Positions 10,887-23,540 of a stretch of DNA of 64,000 nt are shown in pieces. Source of the stretch: Haematobia irritans (Eukaryota; Arthropoda; Insecta; Diptera; Muscidae); NCBI RefSeq assembly GCF_050003625.1, contig NC_134400.1:45745096-45809095 (forward strand), read 5' to 3'. The translations under genes and the position numbers were made by a program. The stretch's first letter is position 1, and each line of letters begins with the position of its first letter. The notes under the pieces are model-generated. The model had not been told where the DNA came from. It made no database searches and saw only the letters and a program-made list of their open reading frames with translations.

Positions 10887-12609
10887 TGTTTGTATTAACT
10901 TTGTCATTCCGTTTGTACAACATCGAAATATTGCTCTAATACCCCATAAAGTATATATATTCTGGGTTGGGAAATTCCCAGTCGATCTAAGCATGTCCGT
11001 CCGTCTGTTTAAATCACGCCAACTTCCGAACGAAACAAGCTATCGACTTGAAACTTGGCACAAGTGGTTGTTAATGATGTAGATCGGATGGTATTGCAAA
11101 TGGGCCATATCGGTTCACTTTTACGTATAGCCCCCATATAAACGGACCCCCCAGATTTGGTTGCGGAGAAGCATATTTCATCCGATCTGGCTGAAATTTG
11201 GTATATGGTTTCTAATAACCATGCACAAATTGGTCCACATCGGTCCATAATTATATATAGCCCCCATATAAACCGATCCCCAAATTTGGGTTGCGGAGCC
11301 TCTAAGAGAAGCATACTTCGTCCCATCCAGCTGAAATTTGGTAAATGGTGTTGGTCTTCAACAACCATGCTAAAATTGGCCCATATCTGTTCATAATTAT
11401 AAACCGATTCCCAGATTTGGCTTGCGGAGCCTCCAGATTTGGTTTGCGGAACCAACTTTCATTCGATACCGCTGAAATTAGGTAAATGGTGTTGGTATAT
11501 AGTCTCTAATAACCATGCAAAAATTGGTCCAAATCGGTCCATAATTATATACAGCTCCCTTATAAACCGATCGCCAGATTTGGTTTACGGAGCCTCAAAG
11601 AGAAGCAAATTTCATCCGATCCGGCTGAAATTTGGTACATGGTATTGCTACACTGAAAAAAAGCATGCCCGGTTCTAAAGATTTTGTCTTTACCTTAAAA
11701 AATTTGGTATTGATTCCGAGCCAAAGAAGCGGAGAATACAAGTAAGGATACTTTTAAGACACAATTCTCTTTTAAATTTGGGTTTTGTGTACTTGCTTCT
11801 AGGAAGCAAATTTTAATTTTTCGTTTTTTCAGCTTTCTTTCTTCATATGCTGTCAAAGTCCTTTAAAAACGAGTTAACGACAACTTTTTTTCCCAAATTA
11901 AGACTCGACTTCCAGTAGAAATTATGCTATGTTTCAAGTAAAAAGCGTCTTTAAAATAAAGTGTTGAAAAACATGTCCTATTTTTGAACGATTTTTTGCT
12001 TTGTAGTCAAGATACAAAAAGACAACTAATTTAAAGACAATTTCAGTAAATTTAACGAATTTTTCTGAATTATTAAAGTCAAGTTGACCTTAGCCCAAAC
12101 ATTTTTTCTTTCATGTTATGATACCCATTTTTAATTCAAATCACTTAATTATAAGGACAATACGACTTCATTTATCGACTTTTGGACAAGGAAAAAATCT
12201 TTATATTAGAGAAATGCGTCTTCTATGCTAAGCAAAATTTGCATTCGTATTTGAAAGACACGAAATCTTTGACCTCACGACCAGGGCTGTGGAGCCGGAG
12301 TCGGAGTCTGAAGATTTTGCTGGAGTCGGAGTCGGAGTCGTAAAAATTTTGCTCGACTCCGACTCCGGCTAAACCAAATTTTTTAAAACGCTTCACATTT
12401 TTGTAACTAAGCAAGTTTTTACACAAATTAGTTTCCATTACGTTATTCATTCGATCATTGCACAGCATGATTGTAAATGAAACTCAACTTCCAATTACGG
12501 CTATCTTTTTATGTCTCCTAGAATATTAGACTAGCAGATGGGCTGGATCGATCCATTTTAATGCCCATATCAATTTATTTGAAATATTTCGAACAATCGA
12601 AATTATTTT

Positions 12610-13579
12610 TATACCCTTCACCACTACTGTGGTACAGGGTATAATAAGTTTGTGCATTTGTATGTAACGCCAAGAAGGAGTAATCATAGACCAACCTTGT
12701 AGTATACGGATCGGCTTAGAATTAAATTCTGAGTCGATTTAGCGATGTCCGTCTGTCTGTCTGTCTGTCTGTCCGTCTGTCTGTCTGTCTGTTGATGTAT
12801 TTTTGTGTGCAAAGTACAGCTCGCAGTTTTAGTTCGATTGTCCTAAACTTTGGTATAGGGTCCTGTTTCGGCTCAAAGACGATTCCTATTGATTTTGGAA
12901 AAAATCGGTTCTGATTTAGATATAGCTGCCATATATATTTTTCACCGATCTGGTCATAATTGGCGTGTATATCAACCGATCTTCCTCAAATTCCGTACAT
13001 CCGAATATTTTATGAGTCTCGAAAAACTTGCGAAATATCAGCAAAATCGGTTCAGATTTAGATATAGCTCCCATATATAGCTTTCGCCCGATTTATATCA
13101 TTTGCCCACAGAGGCCAATTTTTTGCTCCGATTTAGTTGAAATTTTGCATAGGGAGTAGAATTAGCGTTGTAACTATGCGTGCCAAATTTGCTTGAAATC
13201 GGTTCAGATTTGGATATATCTCCCATATAAAGCTTTCGCCCGATTTACACTCATATGACCACAGAGGCCAATTTTTAACTCCGATTTAGTTGAAATTTTG
13301 CACAGGGAGTAGAATTAGCATTGTAGCTATGCGTGCCAAATTTGGTTGAAATCGGTTCAGATTTAGATATAGCTCCCATATATATGTTTTTCTGATTTCG
13401 ACAAAAATGGTCAAAATACCAACATTTTCCTTGTAAAATCGCCACTGCTTAGTCGAAAAGTTGTAAAAATGACTCTAATTTTCCTAAACTTCTAATACAT
13501 ATATATCGAGCGATAAATCATAAATAAACTTTTTCGAAGTTTCCTTAAAATTGCTTCAGATTTAAACGTTTCCCATATT
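12610..13579 (+). mobile_element. F1: DINE-1-like element, first tandem copy
   Basis: It opens with the hairpin TATACCCTTCACCACTACTG and a (GTCT)n run near 12748-12792, then 153-bp-spaced units (gatatagctcccatatat). It is followed head to tail by F2 at a period of 970 bp, with few differences. Confidence 0.8.
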
Positions 13580-14793
13580 TATACCCTTCACCACTACTGT
13601 GGTACAGGGTATAATAAGTTTGTGCATTTGTATGTAACGCCAAGAAGGAGTAATCATAGACCAACCTTTTAGTATACGGATCGGCTTAGAATTAAATTCT
13701 GAGTCGATTTAGCGATGTCCGTCTGTCTGTCTGTCTGTCCGTCTGTCTGTCTGTCTGTTGATGTATTTTTGTGTGCAAAGTACAGCTCGCAGTTTTATTC
13801 CGATTGTCCTAAAATTTGGTATAGGGTCCTGTTTCGGCTCAAAGACGATCCCTATTGATTTTGGAAAAAATCGGTTCAGATTTAGATATAGCTGCCATAT
13901 ATATTTTTCACCGATCTGGTGATAATTGGCGTGTATATCAACCGATCTTCCTCAAATTCCATATATCCAAATATTTTATGGGTCTCGAAAAACTTGCAAA
14001 ATATCAGCCAAATCGGTTCAGATTTAGATATAGCTCCCATATATAGCTTTCGCCCGATTTACACTCATTTGCCCACAGAGGCCAATTTTTTGCTCCGATT
14101 TAGTTGAAATTTTGCATAGGGAGTGGAATTAGCATTGTAACTATGCGTGCCAAATTTGGTTGAAATCGGTTCAGATTTGGATATATCTCCCATATATAAC
14201 TTTCGCCCGATTTACACACATATGACCACAGAGGCCAATTTTTAACTCCGATTTAGTTGAAATTTTGCACAGAGAGTAGAATTAGCATTGTTGCTATGCG
14301 TGCCAAATTTGGTTGAAATCGGTTCAGATTTAGATATGGCTCCCATATATATGTTTTTCTGATTTCGACAAAAATGGTCAAAATACCAACATTTTCCTTG
14401 TAAAATCGCCACTGCTTAGTCGAAAAGTTGTAAAAATGGCTCTAATTTTCCTAAACTTCTAATACATATATATCGAGCGATAAATCATAAATAAACTTTT
14501 GCGAAGTTTCCTTAAAATTGCTTCAGATTTAAATGTTTCCCATATTTTTTTTACTAACATTGTGTTCCACCCTAGTGCACTAGCCGACTTAAATTTTGAG
14601 TATATAGATTTGTAGAAGTCTATCAAATTCTGTCCAGATCGAGTGATATTTAAATGTATGTATTTGGGACAAACCTTTATATATAGCCCCAACACATTTA
14701 ACGGATGTGATATGGTATCGAAAATTTAGATCAACAAAGTGGTGCAGGATATAATATAGTCGGCCCCGCCCGACTTTAGACTTTCCTTACTTG
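13580..14793 (+). mobile_element. F2: DINE-1-like element, second tandem copy
   Basis: It repeats F1 and then runs on to the family end: GTCGGCCCCGCCCGAC hairpin and ctttccttacttg. So F1 is an end-less duplicate of the first 970 bp of F2. Confidence 0.8.
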
Positions 14794-14804
14794 TTTTTTT
14801 TTAA

Positions 14805-15545
14805 ATTTTATTTTAAGGCCATATACATATGTGGAATACTGACAGACAATTTTTTCAAAGCTGTTTTTTACAGAAAATTTTGTCAAAATGTTATTTCTAT
14901 AATAAGTTTTGTCAAAATTTTATTTCTATAGCAAATTTTGTCAATATTTTATTTCTATAAAAAATTTATTCAAAATTTTATTACTATAGAAATATTTTTT
15001 TCTATAGAAAATTGAGTCAAAATTTTGTTTCTATAGAATATTTTGCAAAATTTTATTTCTATAGAAAATTTTGCAAAATTTTGTTTGTTACATAATTTTT
15101 TTTTTCAAAATTTTATTTCTATTGATAATTTTATATCTATAAAAATTTAAGTCAAAATGTTATTTTTAAAGAAAATTTTGCCAAAATTTTATAGTAATAG
15201 ATTTTTTTATTAGAAAATTTGGTCAAAATTTTATTTCTATAGAAAATTTTGTCAAAATTTTATTTCTAAAGAAAATTTAGTCAAAATTTTGTTTCTGTAG
15301 AATATTTTGCAGAATTTTATTTACTACACAAAAAATTTTCTAAAATTGTATTTTTATTGATAATTTTTTCAAAATTTTATTTAAATAAGAAAAAATGTCA
15401 AATTTTATTTCTATAGCAAATTTTCTCAAAAATTTTTTCTTACTGATGCTCACTGATACTCACTGCTATAAAAAATGTATTCAAAATTTTATTTACTAGA
15501 CAAAAATTTTGTCAAAATTTTATTTCTATAGAAAATGTTGTCAAT
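14805..15545 (+). repeat. CTATAG minisatellite array
   Basis: Imperfect units of about 28-30 bp around TTTCTATAGAAA and TTTTGTCAAAA, both palindromic. No coding sense. Confidence 0.8.
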
Positions 15546-15548
15546 TTT

Positions 15549-16632
15549 TATACCCTGCTCCACACTGTGGAACAGGGTATTATAAGTTAGTGCATATGTT
15601 TGCAACACCCAGAAGGAGACGAGATAGACACATGGTGTCTTTGGCAAAAATGGTCAGGGTGGGCTCCTGAGTCGATATAGCCATGTCCGTCTGTCCGTGA
15701 ACACGTAATCAAAGTCTAGGTGGCAGTTTTAGTCCAATCGAATTTGGCACAAGTATGTGTTTTGGCTCAGAATAGATCCCCATTGATTTTGGAAGAAATC
15801 GGTTCAGATTTAGATATAGCTCCCATATATATATTTCGCCCGATATGGACTTATATGGCCCCAGAAGCCAGAGTTTTACCCTAATTTGCTTAAAATTTTG
15901 CACAAGAAGAACAATTAGTACTATAGTCAAATGTGCCAATTTTTTTTTGAAATCGGTTCAAATTTAGATATAGCTCCCATATATATCTTTCGCCCGATAT
16001 GGACTAATACGGTCCCAGAAGGCAGAGTTTTACCCCAATTTGGTTGAAATTTTGCACAGGGAGAAGAATTAGCGATTTTGTCAAAATTTTATTTCTATAG
16101 CAAATTTTGTCAAAATTTTATTTCTAAAGAAAATTTAGTCAAAATTTTATTTCTATAGAAAATTTTGCAAAATTTTGTTTGCTTCACAATTTTTTTAATT
16201 GTATTTCTATTGATAATTTTTTCAAATTTTTTATTTCTATAATAAATTTGCCAAATTTTATTTCTATATTAAATTTTGCCAAATTTTATTTCTATAAAAA
16301 TTTTATTCAAAATTTTATTTGTATATATTTGGTCAAAATTTGATTTCTATAGAAAATGTTGCCAAAATTTTATTTCTATTGAAAATTTTGCAAAATTTTA
16401 CTTCTATATAAATTTTGCAAAATTTTATTTACTAGACAAAATTTTTTCCAAAATTGTATGCTCACTGATACTCAATGCTAAGTCGAAAACTTGTCTAAAC
16501 AATTATAAATATTTCCCAAATATTGCCCGAGATTTTGTAGAAGTCTGATTTGAGATTGTATCAAAATGTAGATCTAAATACAAAGTTGTGCAGAGTATAT
16601 TATAATCGGCCCGCCCGACTTTAGACTTGCAT
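15549..16632 (+). mobile_element. F3: DINE-1-like element with internal array
   Basis: Hairpin TATACCCTGCTCCACACTG, GTCCGTCTGTCC, and units cgcccgatatggactta spaced near 153 bp. At about 16074-16450 it is interrupted by another CTATAG array. The tail is tcggcccgcccgactttaga. Confidence 0.65.
16074..16450 (+). repeat. CTATAG minisatellite array inside F3
   Basis: Same unit as at 14805-15545. Whether it moved in or grew in place cannot be decided here. Confidence 0.7.
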
Positions 16633-17499
16633 TTTTATTTTTTGTTAAAATTGTGTTTCGTCCCATAACGTTAGATTTAAATTTTAAGTACATAGGTTTT
16701 GTAGAAGTATATACAATTTTGTCTTAATCAATTCAGATTCAAATTCATGCATATGGGAATATAAACCTTTATATAGCTCGCAACAAATTTAAAGGATTTG
16801 AGATAGTATCAATAATTTTGGTCCACAAATACATATACTTCTCATATTATGATGAGTATTTATATCATTATTTTAGTTATTAAATATTGCCCTAAATTTG
16901 AAATATAGAGTTCAATTGGCATCTAATGTGAAATTAAGTCCTTTTTTTTTGCACACATAAATAAATACGATACTTTATATCGATCCACTTACGGTACCCC
17001 TACAATAGAACTACAAATTAGTGGTATTAAAATGTGATTTAGTTATATTACCCGGAGTCGACTCCGGAGTCGGAGTCGAGCTGATGCAAAATGCTGGAGT
17101 CGGAGTCGGAGTCGAGCAAAATTGGCTCGACTCCACAGCCCTGCTCACGACAATATTTTTTCAGTGTATACGGTCTCTAACAACCATGCAAAAATTGGTC
17201 CACATCGGTCCATAATTATATATAGCCCCAGATTTGACCTCCGGAGCCTCCTGGAGGAGCGTGGTGTTAGAATATGGTCTCTAACAACTATGCAAAAATT
17301 GGTCCATATCGGTTCATAATTACATATAGCCCCCATATAAACCGATCCACAGATTTGACCTCCAGAGGCTATTGAAGGAGCAAAATTCATCCGATCCCGT
17401 TGAAATTTGGTACATTTCGCTGGTATATGGCCGATAACAACCATGCCCCAAATAAACCGACCCCCAATCGAAGAAAAATCACGGTGGCAATCGAGGCAA

Positions 17500-17755
17500 A
17501 AATAGTCTACCAAAATTTTATTGCCGTAGAAAATTTTGTCAAAATTTTATTTCTGTAGAAAATTTTGTCAACATTTTATTTCTATAGGAAGTTTTGACAA
17601 AATATAATTTCTGTACAAAATGTTGTCAAAAATTTATTTCTATAGAAAATTTTGTCACAATTTTATTTCTATAAAAAATTTTGTCAGAACTTTATTTCTT
17701 TAGAAAATTTTGTCCAAATATTATTTCTATAGAAAATTTATGATAAAATTCGTTA
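17500..17755 (+). repeat. CTATAG minisatellite array in A2
   Basis: Units of gaaaattttgtcaaaatttt with TTTCTATAG, preceded by a caaaaatagtctaccaaaat lead-in like that of the other arrays. Confidence 0.75.
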
Positions 17756-18334
17756 TTTTGCCAAGCTTGAGAACTTGCGAAATATTAGGACGGATGAATT
17801 AAAACTAATAAAAACAAATAGATCTCAAGCTCGGCAAAATAAAGAATTTTATTTAAACTGAAAAAGATCGAACAAGAAACAAAATAAGTCAAGAAAATTT
17901 ATGAAGCATTTGATAGTTGGAGAGGAATATTTTGCAAAATATTTCAAAACATCAAGAATTCTACCAATCTACCAAATAGTAAAAAATCTGCCATTTTTGG
18001 TAGACTCGTGTCGATAATTATATAGAGCCCCTATAAAAAGCGACCCCCATATTTCATTTCTGGCTCTATAATTATCGCACAAAAAAATTATATCGGTTCG
18101 TAATAATTTCTTCCTTATATATACCTGTCAACAACTGAATATATACGACGACCTATATATCCGCATGGACTAACTTACAATTTAGAAGATGATGTTAGAA
18201 AGTTTTAAGACGCCATGCCATCGGCCGCAACCCAAGTAATTCAATTGTGGATGACCGTCTTTATTAGAAGTTTCTACACAATCCATGGTAGAGGGTACAT
18301 AAGATTCGACCTGGCCGAACTTACGGTCGTATAT

Positions 18335-18485
18335 GGTTAGGTTAGGTTAGGTGCAGCCCGATGTATCAGGCTCACTTAGACTATTCAGTCCATTGTGATG
18401 CCACATTGGTGAACTTCTCTCTTATCACTGAGTACTGCCCGATTCCGTGTTAAGCTCAATGACAAGGGACCTCCTTTTTATAGCC
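18335..18485 (-). mobile_element. Truncated SINE sharing the LINE 3' end
   Basis: Flanked by a 10-bp duplication GGTCGTATAT (18325-18334, 18486-18495). On the minus strand, its last 70 bases (cacaatggactgaatagtct, then aagtgagcctga, then cgggctgc and CCTAA units) match the LINE at about 2813-2884. The rest is SINE body; the tRNA-like head is missing. Confidence 0.8.
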
Positions 18486-18536
18486 GGTCGTATATACTTG
18501 TTCTCTTTGATTTTGTTAAATATTTTTTATTTTAAT

Positions 18537-18865
18537 TTTTCAAAATTAGCTAAATTTTATTTTTTGAATTGAAAAGTAACAACATTTATAAAACAAAAAA
18601 TAAATGAAGTTCGAGATATATTTTTTGTTACAAGTCCTCAAAGTACCACAAAGATGTACAAAAAGAAAAAAAATGAAATTTTCACCTACTTTACAAAAAT
18701 TTGCAAAAATAACGTTACTTTTTCAAAATTAGCAAAATTTAATTTTTTGAATAGAAAACTAACAACAAATATAAACCAAAATCAAAAAAAGAAATGAAAT
18801 TTAGAGATATAATTGTTTGGTACAAGACCTCAAAGTGCCACTAAAGGCCTAAAAAGGCAAACGTG
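18537..18865 (+). repeat. Diverged tandem pair, about 183-bp period
   Basis: tttcaaaattagctaaattt at about 18537 recurs near 18720, followed in both by aaagtaacaac-like and acaagtcctcaaagtacca-like phrases. No gene. Confidence 0.5.
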
Positions 18866-18876
18866 TTAAGATTAAA

Positions 18877-20974
18877 CAAGTATATACGGCCGTAAGTTCG
18901 GCCAGGCCGAAGCTTATGTACCCTCCATCATGGATTGCGTAGAAACTTCTTCTAAACACTGCCATCCACAATCGAATTACTTAAGTTGCGGTAACGCTTG
19001 CCGATGGCAAGGTATCGTAAAACCTCCTAACACCATCTTCTAAATTGTATGTAAGTCCATACGTGGTATATATTAAATCAAAAAAGATCGATCCAATACG
19101 TATATAATTCAGTTTGACAAAGTAGACATAAAATTTTGACAAAATTTTCTACAGAAATAAAATTTTAACAAAATTTTCTATAGAAATAAAATTTTCACAA
19201 AATTTTCTATAGAAATAAAAATTTTGACAAAATATTCTATAAAAAGAAAATTTTGACAAAAATTTCTACAGAAATAATATTTTAACAAAATTTTCTATAG
19301 AAATAAACTTTTGACAAAATTTTCTATAGAAATAAAATCTTGGTAGATTATTTGTGGCTCGAGTGGCAACCATGATTATGAACCGAATAAAATTTGAACA
19401 AAATTTTCTATAGAAATAAAATTTTGACAAATTTTTCTATAGAAAATATAGAAATTTTCTATAGAACCGAATAAAATTTTAACAAAATTTTCTCTAGAAA
19501 TAAAATTTTGACAAAATTTTCTATAGAAATAACATTTTGACAAAATTTTCTATAGAAATACAATTTTGGTAGATTATTTTTGGCTCTAGTGGCAACCATG
19601 ATTATGAACCGATATGGACCAATTATTGTGTGATTGGACCAATTTCTGTGTGATTGGACCAATTTTGGTATGGTTGTTAGCGACCATATACTAACACCAC
19701 GTTCCTAATTTGAACCGGATCGGATGAATTTTGCTCCTCCAAGAGGCTCCGGAGGTCAAATCTGGAGAACGTTTTATATGGGGGCTATATATAATTATGG
19801 ACCGATATGGACCAATTCTGGCACGGTTGTTAAAGATCATATACTAACACCATGTTCCAAATTACAACCGGCTTGGATGAAATTTGCTTCTCTTGGAGAC
19901 TTCGCAAGCCAAATCTGGGGATCGGTTTGTATGGGGGCTATATATAATTATGAACCGATGTGGACCAAGTTTTGCATGGTTGTTAGAGACCATATACCAA
20001 CATCATGTACCAAATTTCAGCCGGATCGGATGAAATTTGCTTCTCTGTGAGGCTCCGCAAGCCAAATATGGGGATCGGTTTATATGGGGGTTATATATAA
20101 TTATGAACCGATGTGGACCAATTTTTGCATGATTGTTAGAGACCATATTCCAACACCATGTACCAAATTTCAGCCGGATCGGATGAAATATGCTTCTCTT
20201 AGAGGCTCCACAAGCCAAATCTGGGGATCGGTTTATATGGGGGCTATATATAATTAAGAACCGATATGGACCAATTTTCGCATGGTTGTTAGAGACCATA
20301 TACCAACATCATGTACCAAATTTCAGCCTGATCGGATGAAATTTCCTTCTCTTTGAGGCTCCGCAAGCCAAATCTGGGGATCGGTTTATATGGGGGCTAT
20401 ATATAATTATGGACCGATGTGGACCAATTTTCGCATGGTTGTTAGAGACTATATACCAACACCATGTACCAAATTTCAGCCGGATCGGATGAAATTTGCT
20501 TCTCTTTTAGGCTCCTCAAGCCAAATCTGGGGATCGGTTTATATGGGGGCTATATATAATTATGGACCGATGTAGACCAGTTTTTGCATGGTTGTTAGAG
20601 ACCATATACCAACACCATGTACCAAATTTCAGCCGGATCGGATGAAATATGCTTCTGTTAGAGGCTCCACAAGCCAAATCTGAGGGTCCCTTTATATGGG
20701 GGCTATACGTAAAAGTGGACCGATATGGCCCATTTTCAATACCATCCGACCTACATCGATAACAACTACTTGTGCCAAGTTTGAAGTCGATAGCTTGTTT
20801 CGTTCGGAAGTTAGCGTGATTTCAACAGACGGACGGACGGACATGCTTAGATCGACTCAGAATTTCACCACGACCCAGAATATATATACTTTATGGGGTC
20901 TTAGAGCAATATTTCGATGAGTTACAAACGGAATGACAAAGTTAATATACCCCCATCCTATGATGGAGGGTATA
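18877..20974 (-). mobile_element. A3: complete DINE-1-like element
   Basis: Reading + it opens caagtatatacggccgtaag, with the GGCCAGGCC hairpin. It holds a CTATAG array (19125-19575) and at least six 153-bp units, then CGGACGGACGGACA, and closes with the hairpin ending GGGTATA. Open frames inside come from the unit being 51 codons long. Confidence 0.8.
19125..19575 (-). repeat. CTATAG minisatellite array in A3
   Basis: Units of caaaattttctatagaaata, broken once by a unique bridge (ggcaaccatgattatgaacc) that is repeated at about 19370 and 19590. Confidence 0.75.
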
Positions 20975-21879
20975 AAAATAAAAGGCATTTTAGAGCGATG
21001 GTGGTGTTTCAACTAAACAGTAATTAAAAAATTGGAGTTCAAAATTGCAAGAATGTCTTTAGTGACATACGAAGTTCATGATGGACGATTTTGAAGTAAA
21101 ATTTACAAATTTATAGAAATAATGAACTATTTGGTGAGAAGTACAAATTTAGTAAAATTTTTTACTTCATTTGTGTATAATTTTTCCCGTTTTTTAGTTC
21201 ATTTAACTAACGTACACAAAAAATTGTTAGAGTAAAAGAAACTTTCTCCATATATAATAATTCCATGAACTAAACCAAAGTTAAATTGGCTTTAGTGAAA
21301 TAGAGAGTTCACTTTTTTTGAGTGTAGTAAAAAACTGTTCACGCCTAAATAAAAGTGTTCGGTCGGAGCAGGGATTGAACGCACGACCCTTTGCATGCAG
21401 GGCAGACATGCTTATGTTTGCATGGGCTCGTGGGCGCTGCAAACTACGCTATATAAATGTAACTTATAACGATAATTATCTGCTAGTGACCATAACAGCT
21501 ACGTAGCCCAGTGGATAGTGTGTTGGCTTACAAACTGTATGGTCCTCGGTTCGATTCTCCGTGCAGGCGAAAGGTAAAATTTAAAAAATTTATAAAAGTG
21601 AATAATTTCTTCAACATTATTTGTATTACAGAAAAAGGTGCCAAGAACTAAAAAATTTCGTGGAAGTGTTAATTACGAGTATGTTAGGGAATGAGCACAA
21701 TCGTGTTTGGGAAAAATTCTTCCAAGCATATAATATTTTTGTGCTCAAAATGCTTCCAAACATATAATATGGTCACATAAAACAAACATATTGATGTTTC
21801 GGCAGTATCCAATAATATATGTGCTTCCTGCAAAATATGTTTGGAACATATGTTAAAGAAGCGATTTTTTTTGAGGGTG
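20975..21879 (+). mobile_element. C3: partial C element with E1 inside
   Basis: It matches C1 from aaggaattttagagcgatgg to the end gattttttttgagggtg, followed by TA. The left half is missing. One tRNA-like block has lost its A-box part by deletion near 21412. Confidence 0.7.
21005..21324 (-). mobile_element. E1: truncated CACTCAAAAAA MITE
   Basis: Its right end ttcactttttttgagtg with TA matches E2 (39465-39981) inverted. Phrases caagaatgtctttagtgaca and gttcatgatgg are shared. The left end is lost. Confidence 0.65.
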
Positions 21880-22118
21880 TATAAATTCACTAAAATCGGA
21901 CCATTCGTTCTTTTACTTACACCATCCACGTAACTGAACACCATTACAACCTATTTTTTTGAAACAGTTATAGTCAATTATAGCAAAATTGTATTTTTGT
22001 ATTCGAAGCTCAATATCATAGACCATTAAAAACAGAAATTAGAATAAAAATCGGTTCACATATATTTTTGCCGCTTTCGAAGCAGTGTGCGCCTATTCTC
22101 CGTTTGACACCAAATGTA
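21880..22118. other. No gene; DINE-1-like fragment
   Basis: Phrases such as aaaatcggttcacatatatt recall F units, but no ends are visible. Confidence 0.35.
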
Positions 22119-22920
22119 TGTTGATTCACTTTCATGAATGTGCACGCCGTTCACGATTTTTTCTTGCTCTTATGGATTTTGTAGCTTTTGGTACATTCTA
22201 AGTGATCTGTGGCCGATGCGCAATTAATAAATGTACAAAATTTTAAACCACTATTTTGTGAAATATTATATTTGAAAGGTACTGATAGGGTACGCTTAAT
22301 TGTTTCAAAATAGAAACTTAAGGAAACTTTAACAACCCTTTTATTTAATAGCCTGGTATGATACAACTTCTCAATATTGCATTTTTACTTGTTTTTCCCT
22401 ATATTTGTTGCAACTTTTATGAGATATTTTGTGCTCATTAGCCACTCGATTGTGGCTAAACACAAACCTTTCACATGTTGATACAATTGGGAATGCTTGA
22501 GATTTTAGGTCTACAAATATGTTGATTCACTTTCATGAATGTGCACGCCGTTCACGATTTTTTCTTGCTCTTATGGATTTTGTAGCTTTTGGTACATTCT
22601 AAGTGATCTGTGGCCGATGCGCAATTAATAAATGTACAAAATTTTAAACCACTATTTTGTGAAATATTATATTTGAAAGGTACTGATAGGGTACGCTTAA
22701 TTGTTTCAAAATAGAAACTTAAGGAAACTTTAACAACCCTTTTATTTAATAGCCTGGTATGATACAACTTCTCAATATTGCATTTTTACTTGTTTTTCCC
22801 TATATTTGTTGCAACTTTTATGAGATATTTTGTGCTCATTAGCCACTCGATTGTGGCTAAACACAAACCTTTCACATGTTGATACAATTGGGAATGCTTG
22901 AGATTTTAGGTCTACAAATA
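22119..22920 (+). repeat. 401-bp tandem duplication, copies identical
   Basis: 22119-22519 and 22520-22920 agree throughout as far as I compared, including the same 71-codon minus frame in each. Content is unique in the window. It is either a very recent duplication or an assembly error. Confidence 0.85.
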
Positions 22921-23215
22921 GCTGTGACGAATATTTTTTGTTGTAGCCCCTATATAGACCGATCTCCCAATTTGACTTCTGGTGGTCCTAAACGAAAATG
23001 TAGCGGTGTTTTTTTTTTCCAAATATAGAGGTGCCGAATATCGTGGGTATCGGCCCAAGTTTTGGTATGGGCTCCATATGGGACAATCTTTCAATTTGAT
23101 TTCTTTTCCTCATGTGTTCGGTTAATAATGAATTACATCACGAAAAAGTTTATTTCTGAATGCAATAGATCAAAATGCTTTTGTAAGCTTATAAACAATA
23201 AAATTAACTATCACT
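22921..23215. repeat. DINE-1-like fragment, no gene
   Basis: gtagcccctatatagaccga and gggctccatatgggac resemble A units. No ends are found. Confidence 0.4.
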
Positions 23216-23329
23216 GGTGTTACTTACACGGTTGGCACAGTTGGTAGAATTCTATCAAAAATGATAGATTTTTTACTGTTTGGTAGATGGGTAGAATTCT
23301 TGATGTCAAAATATTGCTTTGCAACACAC

Positions 23330-23540
23330 AAATTTTTCTGATTCAATCACGAAATTAATTGATCCAATTAATTTTTTAATTGAAATGTCTTCAATCACAG
23401 AAATGATAGTATCAATTAAACAATTAATTGAAGGTCAATTAAAAAATTAATTGATCCAATTAAAACAATAATTAATACTATTAACTTTTGTGATTGATTT
23501 TTGTTTCAATTAAAAAATTTGTTGATTGAATTACATTTTT
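23330..23540. mobile_element. L1: L-family MITE rich in AATTAATTG
   Basis: It starts acacaaatttttctgattca and holds repeated attaattgatccaatta. A4 begins where its right end should be, so A4 inserted into it. Confidence 0.6.

Larger units (their letters stand above)
12282..17143. mobile_element. hAT element with 8-bp duplication
   Basis: The ends CAGGGCTGTGGAG and CTCCACAGCCCTG are exact inverted repeats, flanked by CTCACGAC on both sides (12274-12281, 17144-17151). Just inside are repeats of the GGAGTC/GACTCC motif. An 8-bp duplication with CAGGG ends is diagnostic of hAT. No transposase reads; the body is F1, F2, F3 and CTATAG arrays, so the hAT core itself is short and non-autonomous. Confidence 0.92.
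11651..17166 (+). mobile_element. B2: CACTGAAAAAA MITE split by a hAT
   Basis: Flanked by TA (11649-11650, 17167-17168) inside an A2 unit. Ends are CACTGAAAAAAAG and TTTTTTCAGTG. Excluding the hAT, about 650 bp remain with no coding potential. It matches B1 and, inverted, B3 (30134-30580). Confidence 0.8.
10887..18500 (+). mobile_element. A2: DINE-1-like element split by nested insertions
   Basis: It lacks the TATACCC hairpin at its start but has gtattaactttgtcattccg, (GTCC)n and 153-bp units to 11650. It resumes at 17167 and ends at 18486-18500 with ggtcgtatatacttg. Nested inside: B2 (11651-17166), a CTATAG array (17500-17750) and a SINE (18335-18485). Confidence 0.7.

Noticed and set aside
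22151..22767. Two identical 71-codon minus frames
   Set aside because: They are identical only because the 401-bp block is duplicated. No domain or upstream context.
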